DNA of 64,000 nucleotides. Source: Shimia sp040370365 (lineage in GTDB: Bacteria; Pseudomonadota; Alphaproteobacteria; Rhodobacterales; Rhodobacteraceae). Below the pieces are notes generated by a model. The model did no database searches and was not told where the DNA came from. It saw nothing but the letters and a program-made list of their open reading frames with translations. The stretch is taken from contig NZ_BAABWQ010000003.1 of the NCBI RefSeq assembly GCF_040370365.1, positions 310,001 through 374,000 of the forward strand, read 5' to 3'. Made by a program: the position numbers and the translations under genes. This document shows positions 8,830-16,077 of the stretch, piece after piece. The first letter of the stretch is position 1; each line of letters starts with the position of its first letter.

Positions 8830-11271
8830 ATGAGCAGTTTTGACGAATATGACGCCTTTGAAGGCGCATCCCTATCGGCACGCGCAATGATGGCGCGACC
8901 AAGCCCTTACTTGGACGATCTCAACCCAGCGCAAAGAGAAGCCGTAGAGACACCGGATGGACCTGTGCTGATGCTTGCTGGAGCGGGCACCGGAAAAACC
9001 AAAGCGCTGACAGCGCGCATCGTGCATTTGCTCAACACAAACCGCGCGCGACCAAATGAAATTTTGGCGGTGACTTTTACCAACAAAGCGGCGCGGGAGA
9101 TGAAAAACCGTGTTGGCAATATGTTGGGCCATCAGATTGAAGGTATGCCTTGGCTTGGCACATTTCACGCAATTTGTGTGAAACTGCTGAGGCGCCACGC
9201 CGAGTTGGTTGGGCTTAAGTCCAACTTTACAATTTTGGACACCGACGATCAGCTTCGCCTTTTGAAACAGCTGGTTGCGGCAGCCAATATCGATGACAAA
9301 CGCTGGCCAGCAAGGCAGTTGGCGTCTTTGATCGATGGTTGGAAAAACCGTGCATTGACTCCAAAGAAGCTCCCTGCCGCAGATGCAGGGGCGTACAACC
9401 ACATGGGCGGCGAACTCTATGCGCAGTATCAGACTCGTCTTAGGGAGCTCAACGCAGTGGATTTTGGCGATCTGCTTCTGCATGTGGTGACCATATTTCA
9501 GGACCACCAAGATGTGTTGGCCAACTATCAACGTTGGTTCCGCTACATCCTTGTGGACGAGTATCAGGACACCAATGTGGCACAGTATCTTTGGCTGCGG
9601 CTGCTGGCCGGCGCACACAAGAACATCTGCTGTGTAGGTGACGATGATCAATCCATCTATGGCTGGCGCGGCGCCGAAGTGGGCAACATTCTGCGATTTG
9701 AGAAGGATTTTCCCGGCGCGCATGTGGTCCGGCTGGAACAGAACTACCGGTCAACCGGCAATATACTTGCGGCTGCATCCAACGTCATTCGAGGCAATGA
9801 GAACCGGCTGGGCAAAGAACTTTGGACCGAAGCCGATATGGGCGACAAGGTGCGCCTTATTGGTCATTGGGACGGAGACGAAGAAGCGCGTTGGGTTGGC
9901 GAAGAAGTCGAAGCCATGCAACGCGGCACGCGCGGAAACGATCCCAAATCGCTGGAGGACATGGCAATCCTTGTACGCGCCAGCCATCAGATGCGTGCCT
10001 TTGAAGATCGGTTTCTGACCATTGGCCTGCCCTATCGAGTTATTGGCGGCCCGCGATTCTATGAGCGTCTGGAGATTCGTGATGCCATGGCCTACTTCCG
10101 ACTTGTTGTGAGTTCTGAAGATGATCTGGCGTTTGAGCGCATTGTGAACACACCCAAACGTGGCCTTGGCAACGTTGCGCAAAAGAAAATCCAAACCTGC
10201 GCACGCGCCAATGGTGTGAGCCTTGTGGAAGGCGCGCGCATTCTCTTGGCAGAAAAGGGGATCGGCGGTAAAGGCGCCAAGGAGCTGGGCAATTTGCTTG
10301 ATGGGTTGGATCGCTGGAAGGCGCAGGGATCAGCCCCAGTGATTGAAGTCCCCTTAGATGACGACGACGTCATTGACGACGGCGTCACGCAAACCGCAAT
10401 GCGGCTACAGGAAGGCCAACCGGAGCTTGGTCATGTTGAACTTGCGCAAGTGGTTCTAGATGAGTCCGGCTACACGGCTATGTGGCAAAATGACAAAACG
10501 CCAGAGGCTCCAGGACGGTTGGAAAACCTCAAGGAACTGGTCAAGGCGCTGGAAAACTTTGATAATCTTCAGGGTTTTCTGGAACACGTCAGCCTGATCA
10601 TGGACAATGAGAGTGATGACGCGGAACAGAAAATCTCGATCATGACGTTGCATGCGGCCAAGGGGCTTGAGTTTCCAGCGGTGTTTCTGCCCGGCTGGGA
10701 AGATGGGCTGTTCCCGTCCCAGCGGAGCATGGATGAATCCGGCTTAAAGGGATTAGAAGAAGAGCGGCGACTGGCCTATGTCGGGATCACCCGCGCCGAG
10801 GAAATTTGCACGATTTCATTTGCGGGAAATCGCCGGGTGTTCGGCCAATGGCAAAATCAGATGCCGAGCCGTTTCATCGACGAGTTATCCGATGAAAACG
10901 TCGAAGTTCTGACGCCTCCTGGCCTATATGGGCACACCGGAAGCACCCGCGAATTTGGTGGCAACCAAGGCTCTTCCGGATTGGAAAAGTCTGCCATGCA
11001 AGCGGATGGTTATAACTCGCCCGGTTGGAAACGTCTGCAATCGCGCGCGGGGCAATATGGCACGAGTCAGCCAAAAGAGAGCAAGGCCGCGGCTATCGAC
11101 CTCACAGCAGTGAGCAGTTTTACTGTTGGTGATCGCGTGTTTCACGACAAATTTGGCTATGGAACAGTGTCCGCGATTGAAGGTGACAAGCTGACTGTGG
11201 ACTTCGAAAAGGCAGGACAAAAGAAAGTTGTGGCACGATTTGTCAGCGCTCCAGACGACATTCCTTTTTGA
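8830..11271 (+). CDS. uvrD: ATP-dependent DNA helicase, UvrD/PcrA family
   Basis: 813 residues. Superfamily 1A 3'-5' helicase used in nucleotide excision and mismatch repair. Motifs in order: Walker A LAGAGTGKTKALTAR near residue 51, AVTFTNKAAREM, GTFHAICVKLLRRH, Walker B VDEYQDTN near 240, GDDDQSIYGWRGA, EQNYRST, and C-terminal TLHAAKGLEFPAVFLPG and YVGITRAEE. The last 50 residues (VGDRVFHDKFGYGTV onward) form the Tudor-like module typical of PcrA/UvrD. The first 30 residues are a poorly conserved leader. It starts 127 bp from the divergent lldD-like gene. Confidence 0.96.
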   Translation: MSSFDEYDAFEGASLSARAMMARPSPYLDDLNPAQREAVETPDGPVLMLAGAGTGKTKALTARIVHLLNTNRARPNEILAVTFTNKAAREMKNRVGNMLGHQIEGMPWLGTFHAICVKLLRRHAELVGLKSNFTILDTDDQLRLLKQLVAAANIDDKRWPARQLASLIDGWKNRALTPKKLPAADAGAYNHMGGELYAQYQTRLRELNAVDFGDLLLHVVTIFQDHQDVLANYQRWFRYILVDEYQDTNVAQYLWLRLLAGAHKNICCVGDDDQSIYGWRGAEVGNILRFEKDFPGAHVVRLEQNYRSTGNILAAASNVIRGNENRLGKELWTEADMGDKVRLIGHWDGDEEARWVGEEVEAMQRGTRGNDPKSLEDMAILVRASHQMRAFEDRFLTIGLPYRVIGGPRFYERLEIRDAMAYFRLVVSSEDDLAFERIVNTPKRGLGNVAQKKIQTCARANGVSLVEGARILLAEKGIGGKGAKELGNLLDGLDRWKAQGSAPVIEVPLDDDDVIDDGVTQTAMRLQEGQPELGHVELAQVVLDESGYTAMWQNDKTPEAPGRLENLKELVKALENFDNLQGFLEHVSLIMDNESDDAEQKISIMTLHAAKGLEFPAVFLPGWEDGLFPSQRSMDESGLKGLEEERRLAYVGITRAEEICTISFAGNRRVFGQWQNQMPSRFIDELSDENVEVLTPPGLYGHTGSTREFGGNQGSSGLEKSAMQADGYNSPGWKRLQSRAGQYGTSQPKESKAAAIDLTAVSSFTVGDRVFHDKFGYGTVSAIEGDKLTVDFEKAGQKKVVARFVSAPDDIPF

Positions 11272-11349
11272 TCGCAGATCTGTGATTTAGCTCACGGTTG
11301 ACAGGTAAGTCAGCCGCGGATTGAGTGGGGGTCCAGACAGGAGAACCCC

Positions 11350-11979
11350 ATGATTTTTTATGATTGCGCGACCGCCCCCAGCCCACGGCGCGCGCGGATG
11401 TTCATCGCCGAAAAAGGTCTTGAAATCGAAACGCGGCCGGTTGATCTGCGCAACGGCGAAAACCGAACGCCAGAATTTCTGCACATCAATCCACAAGGCA
11501 CCGTGCCCGTCTTGGTCACCGACGCAGGCCAACACCTTGCGGAAAACATCGCGATTGCCGCGTATTTGGAAGCGCGCGTCCCAGAGCCACCTTTGATGGG
11601 GACCACTCCGGACGAAAAAGGGGCCGTTCTCATGTGGAATGCAACCTGCGAGTTTCACGGAGGTTGGGCCATCGCAGAAGCGCTGCGCAACGCCTCCCCT
11701 GCCCTAAAGGGTCGCGCCCTACCCGGAGCAGTGGACTATGAACAAATCCCAGCACTCGCGGCGCGGGGCGTCAAACGACTGAATCTTTTCTATGAAACCC
11801 TCGAAGACCGATTGCAAAACAGCGCTTGGTTGGCGGGAGAGCATTTCTCTTTGGCAGACATCACAGGGTTTGTGTTTTGTGATTTTGCCAAGATCGTCAA
11901 AATGCCGGTCCCGGAGACGAATAGCGCAACTTTGCAGTGGTGTGAGGAAATTCAAGCCCGTCCGAGCGCGCTGGCGTAG
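11350..11979 (+). CDS. Glutathione S-transferase family protein
   Basis: 209 residues; an AGGAG site sits 5 bp before the ATG. The N-terminal thioredoxin-like domain starts MIFYDCATAPSPRRARMFIAEKG and has the cis-Pro block NPQGTVPVLV and the glutathione gamma-Glu contact region LAENIAIAAYLE. The C-terminal helical domain has AGEHFSLADITGFVF, the usual GST N-capping/hydrophobic staple region. The catalytic residue is probably a Ser or Cys near residues 6-11, but the substrate is unknown. An intrinsic terminator follows 28 bp after the stop. Confidence 0.88.
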   Translation: MIFYDCATAPSPRRARMFIAEKGLEIETRPVDLRNGENRTPEFLHINPQGTVPVLVTDAGQHLAENIAIAAYLEARVPEPPLMGTTPDEKGAVLMWNATCEFHGGWAIAEALRNASPALKGRALPGAVDYEQIPALAARGVKRLNLFYETLEDRLQNSAWLAGEHFSLADITGFVFCDFAKIVKMPVPETNSATLQWCEEIQARPSALA

Positions 11980-12006
11980 ACGTTTAACATCTTTGGCCAC
12001 GCATCA

Positions 12007-12032
12007 GGCGCTCCTAGGAGCGCCTTTTCTTT
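12007..12032 (+). terminator. Intrinsic terminator after the GST gene
   Basis: GGCGCTCC pairs with GGAGCGCC around a TA centre and is followed on the plus strand by TTTTCTTTT. On the minus strand the same palindrome has no T-tract, so it is a poor terminator for the small-RNA array that converges on it. Confidence 0.85.
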
Positions 12033-12059
12033 TGCTTCAAGCATCTTTGGGAGGGAGCA

Positions 12060-12130
12060 GCGGCGACATCAGGGAGGAGGAAAGATGTCGCCGCGCTTCA
12101 CACAAAACGCTCAGGGAGGAGGAGAGAGCG
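12060..12130 (-). ncRNA. CcsR-like small RNA, unit 5 (distal)
   Basis: First hairpin: five perfect pairs, 12108-12112 with 12126-12130, loop TCTCCTCCTCCCT. Second hairpin: eleven perfect pairs, 12060-12070 with 12084-12094, the strongest stem of the array, loop TTTCCTCCTCCCT. Just after it the minus strand carries one more CTCCCTCCC (about 12049-12057) outside any strong hairpin. No U-tract follows at once, so the true 3' end is unclear. Confidence 0.83.
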
Positions 12131-12169
12131 CCTTGATACCGTTGATCCGCACGGGATCGAAATTTAAGC

Positions 12170-12247
12170 GCGGCAGCACCAGGGAGGAGGAGAGGTACTG
12201 CCGCTCTAGTGTCAAGCGCCCTCAGGGAGGAGGAAAGAGAACGCTCG
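12170..12247 (-). ncRNA. CcsR-like small RNA, unit 4
   Basis: First hairpin 12215-12223 with 12237-12245, with an inner mismatch pair, minus-strand loop TTTCCTCCTCCCT. Second hairpin 12170-12180 with 12194-12204, eleven positions with one mismatch, loop TCTCCTCCTCCCT. The second stem differs from unit 3 at several paired positions yet still folds. Confidence 0.85.
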
Positions 12248-12279
12248 ATACCGTTGGACCGTTGGGTCCGAAATTCTGC

Positions 12280-12357
12280 GCGACGACACCAGGGAGGAGG
12301 AGAGGTGCCGTCGCTGTAGTCACAAGAGCTCTCAGGGAGGAGGAGAGAGAACCCTTG
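12280..12357 (-). ncRNA. CcsR-like small RNA, unit 3
   Basis: First hairpin: CAAG/CTTG outer pairs and GCTCTC-like inner pairs (12323-12333 with 12345-12357) with an internal loop. Second hairpin 12280-12290 with 12304-12314, eleven positions with one mismatch. Both minus-strand loops are TCTCCTCCTCCCT. Confidence 0.85.
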
Positions 12358-12388
12358 ATACCGTTGGATCTTTTGATCCGAATTAGGT

Positions 12389-12464
12389 GCGACGACACCA
12401 GGGAGGAGGAGAGGTGCCGCCGCTTAGTTCAAGTCACCCCAGGGAGGAGGAGAGGAGCAACTTG
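12389..12464 (-). ncRNA. CcsR-like small RNA, unit 2
   Basis: First hairpin 12430-12440 with 12454-12464, interrupted by mismatches; second hairpin 12389-12399 with 12413-12423, eleven positions with two mismatches. Both loops read TCTCCTCCTCCCT on the minus strand. Boundaries are those of the paired arms only. Confidence 0.85.
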
Positions 12465-12499
12465 AGCTCGTTTGGACCGTTCTGGTCCGATGTTCGCTA

Positions 12500-12564
12500 C
12501 GACGACACCAGGGAGGAGCGGTATCGTCGCAGAATTGGAGAACCTGAGGGAGGAGCGGTTCTCC
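12500..12564 (-). ncRNA. CcsR-like small RNA, unit 1 (promoter-proximal)
   Basis: First hairpin: GGAGAACC (12537-12544) with GGTTCTCC (12557-12564), 8 perfect pairs, minus-strand loop GCTCCTCCCTCA. Second hairpin: 12500-12509 with 12520-12529, ten positions with one mismatch, loop GCTCCTCCCT. Both loops are 2-3 bases shorter than in the other units. The unit starts 6 bp after the DUF1127 stop codon, so it should be released from the same transcript. Exact ends are not determinable from sequence. Confidence 0.85.
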
Positions 12565-12570
12565 AGAAAC

Positions 12571-12786
12571 TTATGCGTCGCGGCTGGCTTCGATCGCCAC
12601 GCGGCGGAGCATGGAGCGGCTCAGGCCCAAGTCGGCCAGCTCGCGGTCAGACAAGGTGCTCAGCTCGTTGAAAGTATCGCGATATACGCGGTACTGACGG
12701 AAGCGCTCGGCAACATTTGCCATAAAGTCAGAAAGGCCGGATGCCTTAGCCGTTGCTGCTGGAGCGTGGTTTGCTACATATGCCAT
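12571..12786 (-). CDS. ccaF1: DUF1127 small protein, CcaF1-like
   Basis: 71 residues. The C-terminal DUF1127 motif reads FNELSTLSDRELADLGLSRS, followed by the basic MLRRVAIEA; before it is a basic helix FRQYRVYRDT. In Rhodobacter sphaeroides the DUF1127 protein CcaF1 is encoded just before the ccsR RNAs, binds RNA and affects sRNA maturation and turnover. The same order here (stop codon 6 bp before the first anti-SD hairpin) supports the same role. Upstream GAGAA is a weak ribosome site. A candidate promoter lies about 47 bp before the ATG. The name is inferred from family plus context. Confidence 0.88.
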   Translation of the reverse strand: MAYVANHAPAATAKASGLSDFMANVAERFRQYRVYRDTFNELSTLSDRELADLGLSRSMLRRVAIEASRDA

Positions 12787-12832
12787 GTCGTATTTCTCAA
12801 TTTGGTAGATCGTCTGTTCGCTTGTGTTAGTG

Positions 12833-12859
12833 ATATAGCCCCATGCTGCAGTTGCACAA
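12833..12859 (-). promoter_or_regulatory. Candidate promoter for DUF1127-sRNA operon
   Basis: On the minus strand TTGTGC (12859-12854) and CTATAT (12838-12833) are 15 bp apart, with a GGGG just before the -10-like block. In Rhodobacter the matching operon is driven by heat-shock sigma factors RpoHI/RpoHII. The elements here are compatible with that but not proof. Confidence 0.4.
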
Positions 12860-13029
12860 TAGCTGGTCTCGCAAAGCTGTTATGCGCTAACGGAATACCC
12901 GACGTCACGTCAGGATAAAGTGCGTAAATTTTAGGCAAGATGCGGAAATGGTTGAAGAAATATGAATTTTTTACTACATGATAAACTGAAATGTGCCGTC
13001 ATTGTGCACTTGCAGCATAGGAGTTGAGC

Positions 13030-14106
13030 ATGCCCGTCAAAAAAGAAGACGTTCAGGCAGTTTTGTCGAAACTGACATTGCCGGACGGAGGCGATCTCAT
13101 CTCGCGAGACTTTGTGCGGGCACTGACAATTGGCGAAAAAAATGTGCAGTTTGTCATTGAAGCGCCCAATGCAGATATAGCACGGATGATGGAGCCGTTG
13201 CGCAAAGCGGCTGAAGCGGCCGTTGCGGCGCTGGACGGTGTCGAATCGGTTCAAGTCGCACTGACAGCCCATGAGGCCGCCCCAGCTTCGAAGCAACCAG
13301 CGCCCAGCCTGAAAATCGGTGGGCACCCAAAACCGCAGGCAGGCCCGATGAAAGTCGCAGGCGTAGACCGTATTTTGGCGGTGGGGTCCGGAAAAGGGGG
13401 CGTGGGCAAATCCACCGTGTCCTCAAATTTGGCAGTTGCGCTTGCAAAACAGGGCCGCAAGGTTGGCTTGCTAGATGCGGACATCTATGGCCCCAGTCAG
13501 CCCCGCATGATGGGTGTAAACAAGCGCCCGGCGTCTCCGGACGGCAAAACCATCATTCCACTCAAGGCACATGGCGTCACAATCATGTCCATTGGGTTTA
13601 TGCTTGAAGAGGACAAACCCGTTGTCTGGCGTGGGCCGATGTTGATGGGAGCCCTGCAGCAGATGCTCAATCAGGTGCAATGGGGCGAGCTGGATGTGCT
13701 GATTGTCGATCTACCGCCGGGCACGGGTGATGTGCAGCTGACGCTGTGCCAGAAGACTGATCTGACCGGCGCGATTGTGGTGAGCACGCCGCAGGACGTG
13801 GCCTTACTGGATGCGCGCAAGGCGCTTGGTATGTTTGATCAGTTGAAGACGCCAGTGCTGGGACTCATTGAAAACATGAGCCTTTTCCATTGTCCAAACT
13901 GTGGACATGAGAGCCATATCTTTGGACATGGTGGCGTTGCGGCGGAAGCTGAGAAGCTGGGCGTTCCGCTTTTGGGCGCGTTGCCGATTGATCTGGACAC
14001 CCGTTTGGCTGGGGACGGCGGCACCCCAATTGCCGCCGGTGACAGCGAAATGGCGAAGGCCTACGCGCAACTGGCCGATGGGTTGGTGCGAGGGGGCATG
14101 GCGTAA
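13030..14106 (+). CDS. mrp: Mrp/ApbC/NBP35-type iron-sulfur cluster carrier ATPase
   Basis: 358 residues from the ATG at 13030; a TTG two codons upstream is less likely. An N-terminal DUF59/MIP18-like domain covers about residues 1-95. After a Pro-rich linker comes the P-loop GSGKGGVGKSTVSSNLA near residue 122, then GLLDADIYGPSQPRM, VDLPPGTGDVQLTL, and the CxxC motif HCPNCGHESHIFG near residue 285 that holds a bridging [4Fe-4S] cluster in the dimer. It delivers Fe-S clusters to apoproteins in the cytoplasm. Divergent from the DUF1127 operon. Confidence 0.95.
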   Translation: MPVKKEDVQAVLSKLTLPDGGDLISRDFVRALTIGEKNVQFVIEAPNADIARMMEPLRKAAEAAVAALDGVESVQVALTAHEAAPASKQPAPSLKIGGHPKPQAGPMKVAGVDRILAVGSGKGGVGKSTVSSNLAVALAKQGRKVGLLDADIYGPSQPRMMGVNKRPASPDGKTIIPLKAHGVTIMSIGFMLEEDKPVVWRGPMLMGALQQMLNQVQWGELDVLIVDLPPGTGDVQLTLCQKTDLTGAIVVSTPQDVALLDARKALGMFDQLKTPVLGLIENMSLFHCPNCGHESHIFGHGGVAAEAEKLGVPLLGALPIDLDTRLAGDGGTPIAAGDSEMAKAYAQLADGLVRGGMA

Positions 14107-14125
14107 AGACGCCCCGTGCCCCACG

Positions 14126-14434
14126 TCAGCTGTAGATTTGACCAATCAAAACTTGCGGCTGCACATTTGTGAAGTTGGGTATGTCCGCCATGACGGGGCC
14201 TGATGCCCCCATGGCGGCATTCATAGCCGCTTGATCCGTAAAGGTAATTGTCGCAATGGCGTGAAAAGGCGGTGGCACATCCGGACCACCCGCCAAACCT
14301 TTGCTGGCCTGAGCGGACACAATATGTGCCCCCATATGTTCGGCCACAAGCGCCATATGTGTGGCGCTGTAGTAGTCGTGGTCAAAAGTGGTGCCCTCTC
14401 CTACCGGATAAAGCACTTGAAGTGATACAGCCAT
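14126..14434 (-). CDS. EthD-family small protein
   Basis: 102 residues with a strong GGGGAGGATTTC site before the ATG. The start VSLQVLYPVGEGTTFDHDYYSATHMAL matches the EthD dimeric ferredoxin-like fold, with the conserved Asp-His and Tyr near residues 18-22. EthD was first seen next to a cytochrome P450 for ether breakdown, but most members are orphans of unknown function, as here. It converges on mrp with a 19-bp gap. Confidence 0.75.
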   Translation of the reverse strand: MAVSLQVLYPVGEGTTFDHDYYSATHMALVAEHMGAHIVSAQASKGLAGGPDVPPPFHAIATITFTDQAAMNAAMGASGPVMADIPNFTNVQPQVLIGQIYS

Positions 14435-14665
14435 GAAATCCTCCCCGATCTGGCGTTTGTCGTGATCAGCGTAACAGGCAAATGTGATTCTGCGCGCTTA
14501 ACTTTTGCGACTCACCTAAATGACCAAAATTGGCTTGTCGGTATCACGTCGGTATTGCGACTGTTTCGCGGAGGTGGGTGCGCCCATGATGATGCGTCCA
14601 CGCAGCCCCGGTCAAACGTGACGACACCGCGCGGGCAACCCCTGAATGTGCGCAACACTTGAACG

Positions 14666-15166
14666 CTAACGCTGCGGCGCGGCATTTTCGCGTAGAAACG
14701 CTTCGAGCTCAGGGTAAAGCGTTTGGCGTTCTTCCTCTGAGAGGAAACGCCCGATTTCCACCGTACGGCCGTTGCCCGTCAAAGTTATGTAATAGGGTAC
14801 GGGCCCGCCGTGGGCGTGGGAGCGAACTTGCACCCAATAGATATTGCATTCCCATTGCTGGCTCTGCCCGCGTGCCGGTTTGTGTGAAAGTCGCAGCGTG
14901 TCATCTTGCAGTGTCAGCTCCTCAAGGATGTCACCGTCTTTGTAGGAGCGTTCGAGCCCCCACCACAGCCCAGCCACCATCAGCAAGATAAAAGGCAAGA
15001 GCCCCCAAAGAAACGCGGTGCCAAGTAAGCCGTAGAGCGGAAGGGTGCCCATTGTGAACGCAAAGAGAACCATCGCCGCGAATCCCCGACGCGGTAAAGA
15101 CCGATGCGGCCGCAACGAAAGGACAGGTTGGTCTGTGGACGCGGATGTGTCCCAACGGTACGGCAT
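14666..15166 (-). CDS. DUF2244 integral membrane protein
   Basis: 166 residues. Two adjacent hydrophobic stretches (about residues 29-45 and 49-68) form a membrane hairpin. The rest is a soluble domain with YWVQVRSHAHGGPVPYYITLTGNGRTVEIGRFLSEEER, where the family is most conserved. Function is unknown. It is often found in alphaproteobacteria near respiratory genes; here ctaD lies 1 kb upstream on the same strand, with a methyltransferase between. Confidence 0.8.
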   Translation of the reverse strand: MPYRWDTSASTDQPVLSLRPHRSLPRRGFAAMVLFAFTMGTLPLYGLLGTAFLWGLLPFILLMVAGLWWGLERSYKDGDILEELTLQDDTLRLSHKPARGQSQQWECNIYWVQVRSHAHGGPVPYYITLTGNGRTVEIGRFLSEEERQTLYPELEAFLRENAAPQR

Positions 15167-15269
15167 ATTCAGTGTCTTTCAGAAGATGATCGGATCACAC
15201 TGGCCTTGAGGCGGCGCATCACGCCAACAGATTGGGAGCCCAACGAAGTTGTAAGACCAACACGCAACC

Positions 15270-15890
15270 TCATGCCGACTGCTTCGACCGCGCTAACATC
15301 ACATAGCGCCCAAGAACTGTGGGATCATTCGGTATGTAGGTGATGTCGGTGAAGCCGCCCCGGTCCAAAATCGCACGATATTCATCTTGAGACAGGCTGC
15401 CATGATATACGGGTTGCCCCGCAACAGTGCCTGTCACCTCACCTTCGCCATAGCCAACCGTCAAAAGCAGGCTGCCACCCGGGTTTACCAAAGCTATGAT
15501 CTTGGGAAGAGTCGCGCGTTGTTCTTGTGGGCTGAGATGAAAGAAAGCATCCCAGCTGACAATGACATCAAAGGTGTCCGCCAACGTAAGCGCACGCATG
15601 TCCATCACATGCCATGTCGCGGTTTCAATGTGACTTTGCGCCAAATGGATCATGGCGCTGCTGGCATCCACGCCGGTCACATCATGCCCCAAGCTGGCGA
15701 AGTAAGCGGCAATAGGACGTCCAGTGCCACAACCGAGATCCAGCACTTTGGCAGGGGTGGTCAGGCCATCCAGCGTTTGGTCCAGCCAAGATTTTTCCCG
15801 CAAAGACGTATCACGACCCGCGTCCCATGCGTCCGCGTTGCGTTCATAAACACCGGCCATACCAGCTTTGATTTTGGCAAAATCAGTCAT
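15270..15890 (-). CDS. Class I SAM-dependent methyltransferase
   Basis: 206 residues from MTDFAKIKAG; an in-frame ATG nine codons upstream is possible, and neither has a good ribosome site. Motif I AKVLDLGCGTGRPIAAYFAS binds S-adenosylmethionine, GVDASSAMIHLAQ follows, and motif IV is FDVIVSWDAFFHL. The substrate is unknown; this fold covers small molecules, lipids and proteins. The C-terminus VLGRYVMLARSKQ ends shortly after the last strand. Confidence 0.85.
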   Translation of the reverse strand: MTDFAKIKAGMAGVYERNADAWDAGRDTSLREKSWLDQTLDGLTTPAKVLDLGCGTGRPIAAYFASLGHDVTGVDASSAMIHLAQSHIETATWHVMDMRALTLADTFDVIVSWDAFFHLSPQEQRATLPKIIALVNPGGSLLLTVGYGEGEVTGTVAGQPVYHGSLSQDEYRAILDRGGFTDITYIPNDPTVLGRYVMLARSKQSA

Positions 15891-16018
15891 GTGTGAAGCA
15901 TGACGGTCGCTGTACAACTTGAAAACCCATGTTGCGCCAGTGGCGACATTTTGGCTCTATTTGAGACAGCTACAAACAGGAGGGCGCGCGAGAAGCACCG
16001 TTTTTGCGCCAAAAGAGA

Positions 16019-16052
16019 AGGCCCCGGGCAGAGTTCTGCACCGGGGCCTTTT
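16019..16052 (-). terminator. Intrinsic terminator after ctaD
   Basis: AAGGCCCCGG pairs with CCGGGGCCTT around 14 bases. On the minus strand the hairpin is followed by CTCTTTT, fitting the end of ctaD 26 bp upstream. Confidence 0.8.
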
Positions 16053-16077
16053 GATCTTTTACACTGAGTGGCTCACT

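Larger units (their letters stand above)
12144..12488 (-). repeat. Small inter-unit hairpins within the sRNA array
   Basis: Between consecutive units lies a 5-bp hairpin of a different type: 12474-12488 (GGACC/GGTCC), 12366-12379 (GGATC/GATCC, loop TTTT), 12256-12269 (GGACC/GGTCC) and 12144-12158 (GATCC/GGATC). Three are flanked by the same GATACCGTT on the plus strand. In the known system the precursor is cut into single sRNAs by RNase E, so these spacers are natural candidates for processing regions; that is inference. Confidence 0.7.
12060..12564 (-). repeat. Tandem array of ten anti-Shine-Dalgarno hairpins (five two-hairpin units)
   Basis: Ten inverted repeats lie head to tail just after the DUF1127 stop codon. 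On the minus strand every loop contains CTCCTCCCT; eight loops are TCTCCTCCTCCCT or TTTCCTCCTCCCT and the two promoter-proximal ones are shorter. The second hairpins recur every 109-111 bp, the first hairpins every 106-111 bp. Stem sequences vary between copies but pair-preserving changes keep them folded, for example CACC/GGTG versus CATC/GATG. This is the layout described for the CcsR or cuckoo RNAs of Rhodobacter, which sit downstream of a DUF1127 gene (ccaF1). Here there are five units. Confidence 0.93.

Noticed and set aside
12060..12564. Plus-strand reading of the array as a CsrA/RsmA-binding sponge RNA (GGA in loops)
   Set aside because: The loops do contain GGA when read on the plus strand, but the array directly follows a DUF1127 gene on the minus strand, as in the known CcsR loci, and the GST terminator would block plus-strand entry. 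A strand-specific transcript test would settle it.
12060..12564. CRISPR array
   Set aside because: The shared segment is only about 13 bases, the flanks are self-complementary rather than unique spacers, and no cas genes are near.
12085..12918. Open frames on the plus strand through the hairpin array, with recurring Arg-Glu-Glu-Glu-Arg
   Set aside because: The protein repeats come directly from the repeated AGGGAGGAGG loops. The RNA folding signal and the DUF1127 context on the other strand explain the sequence better.
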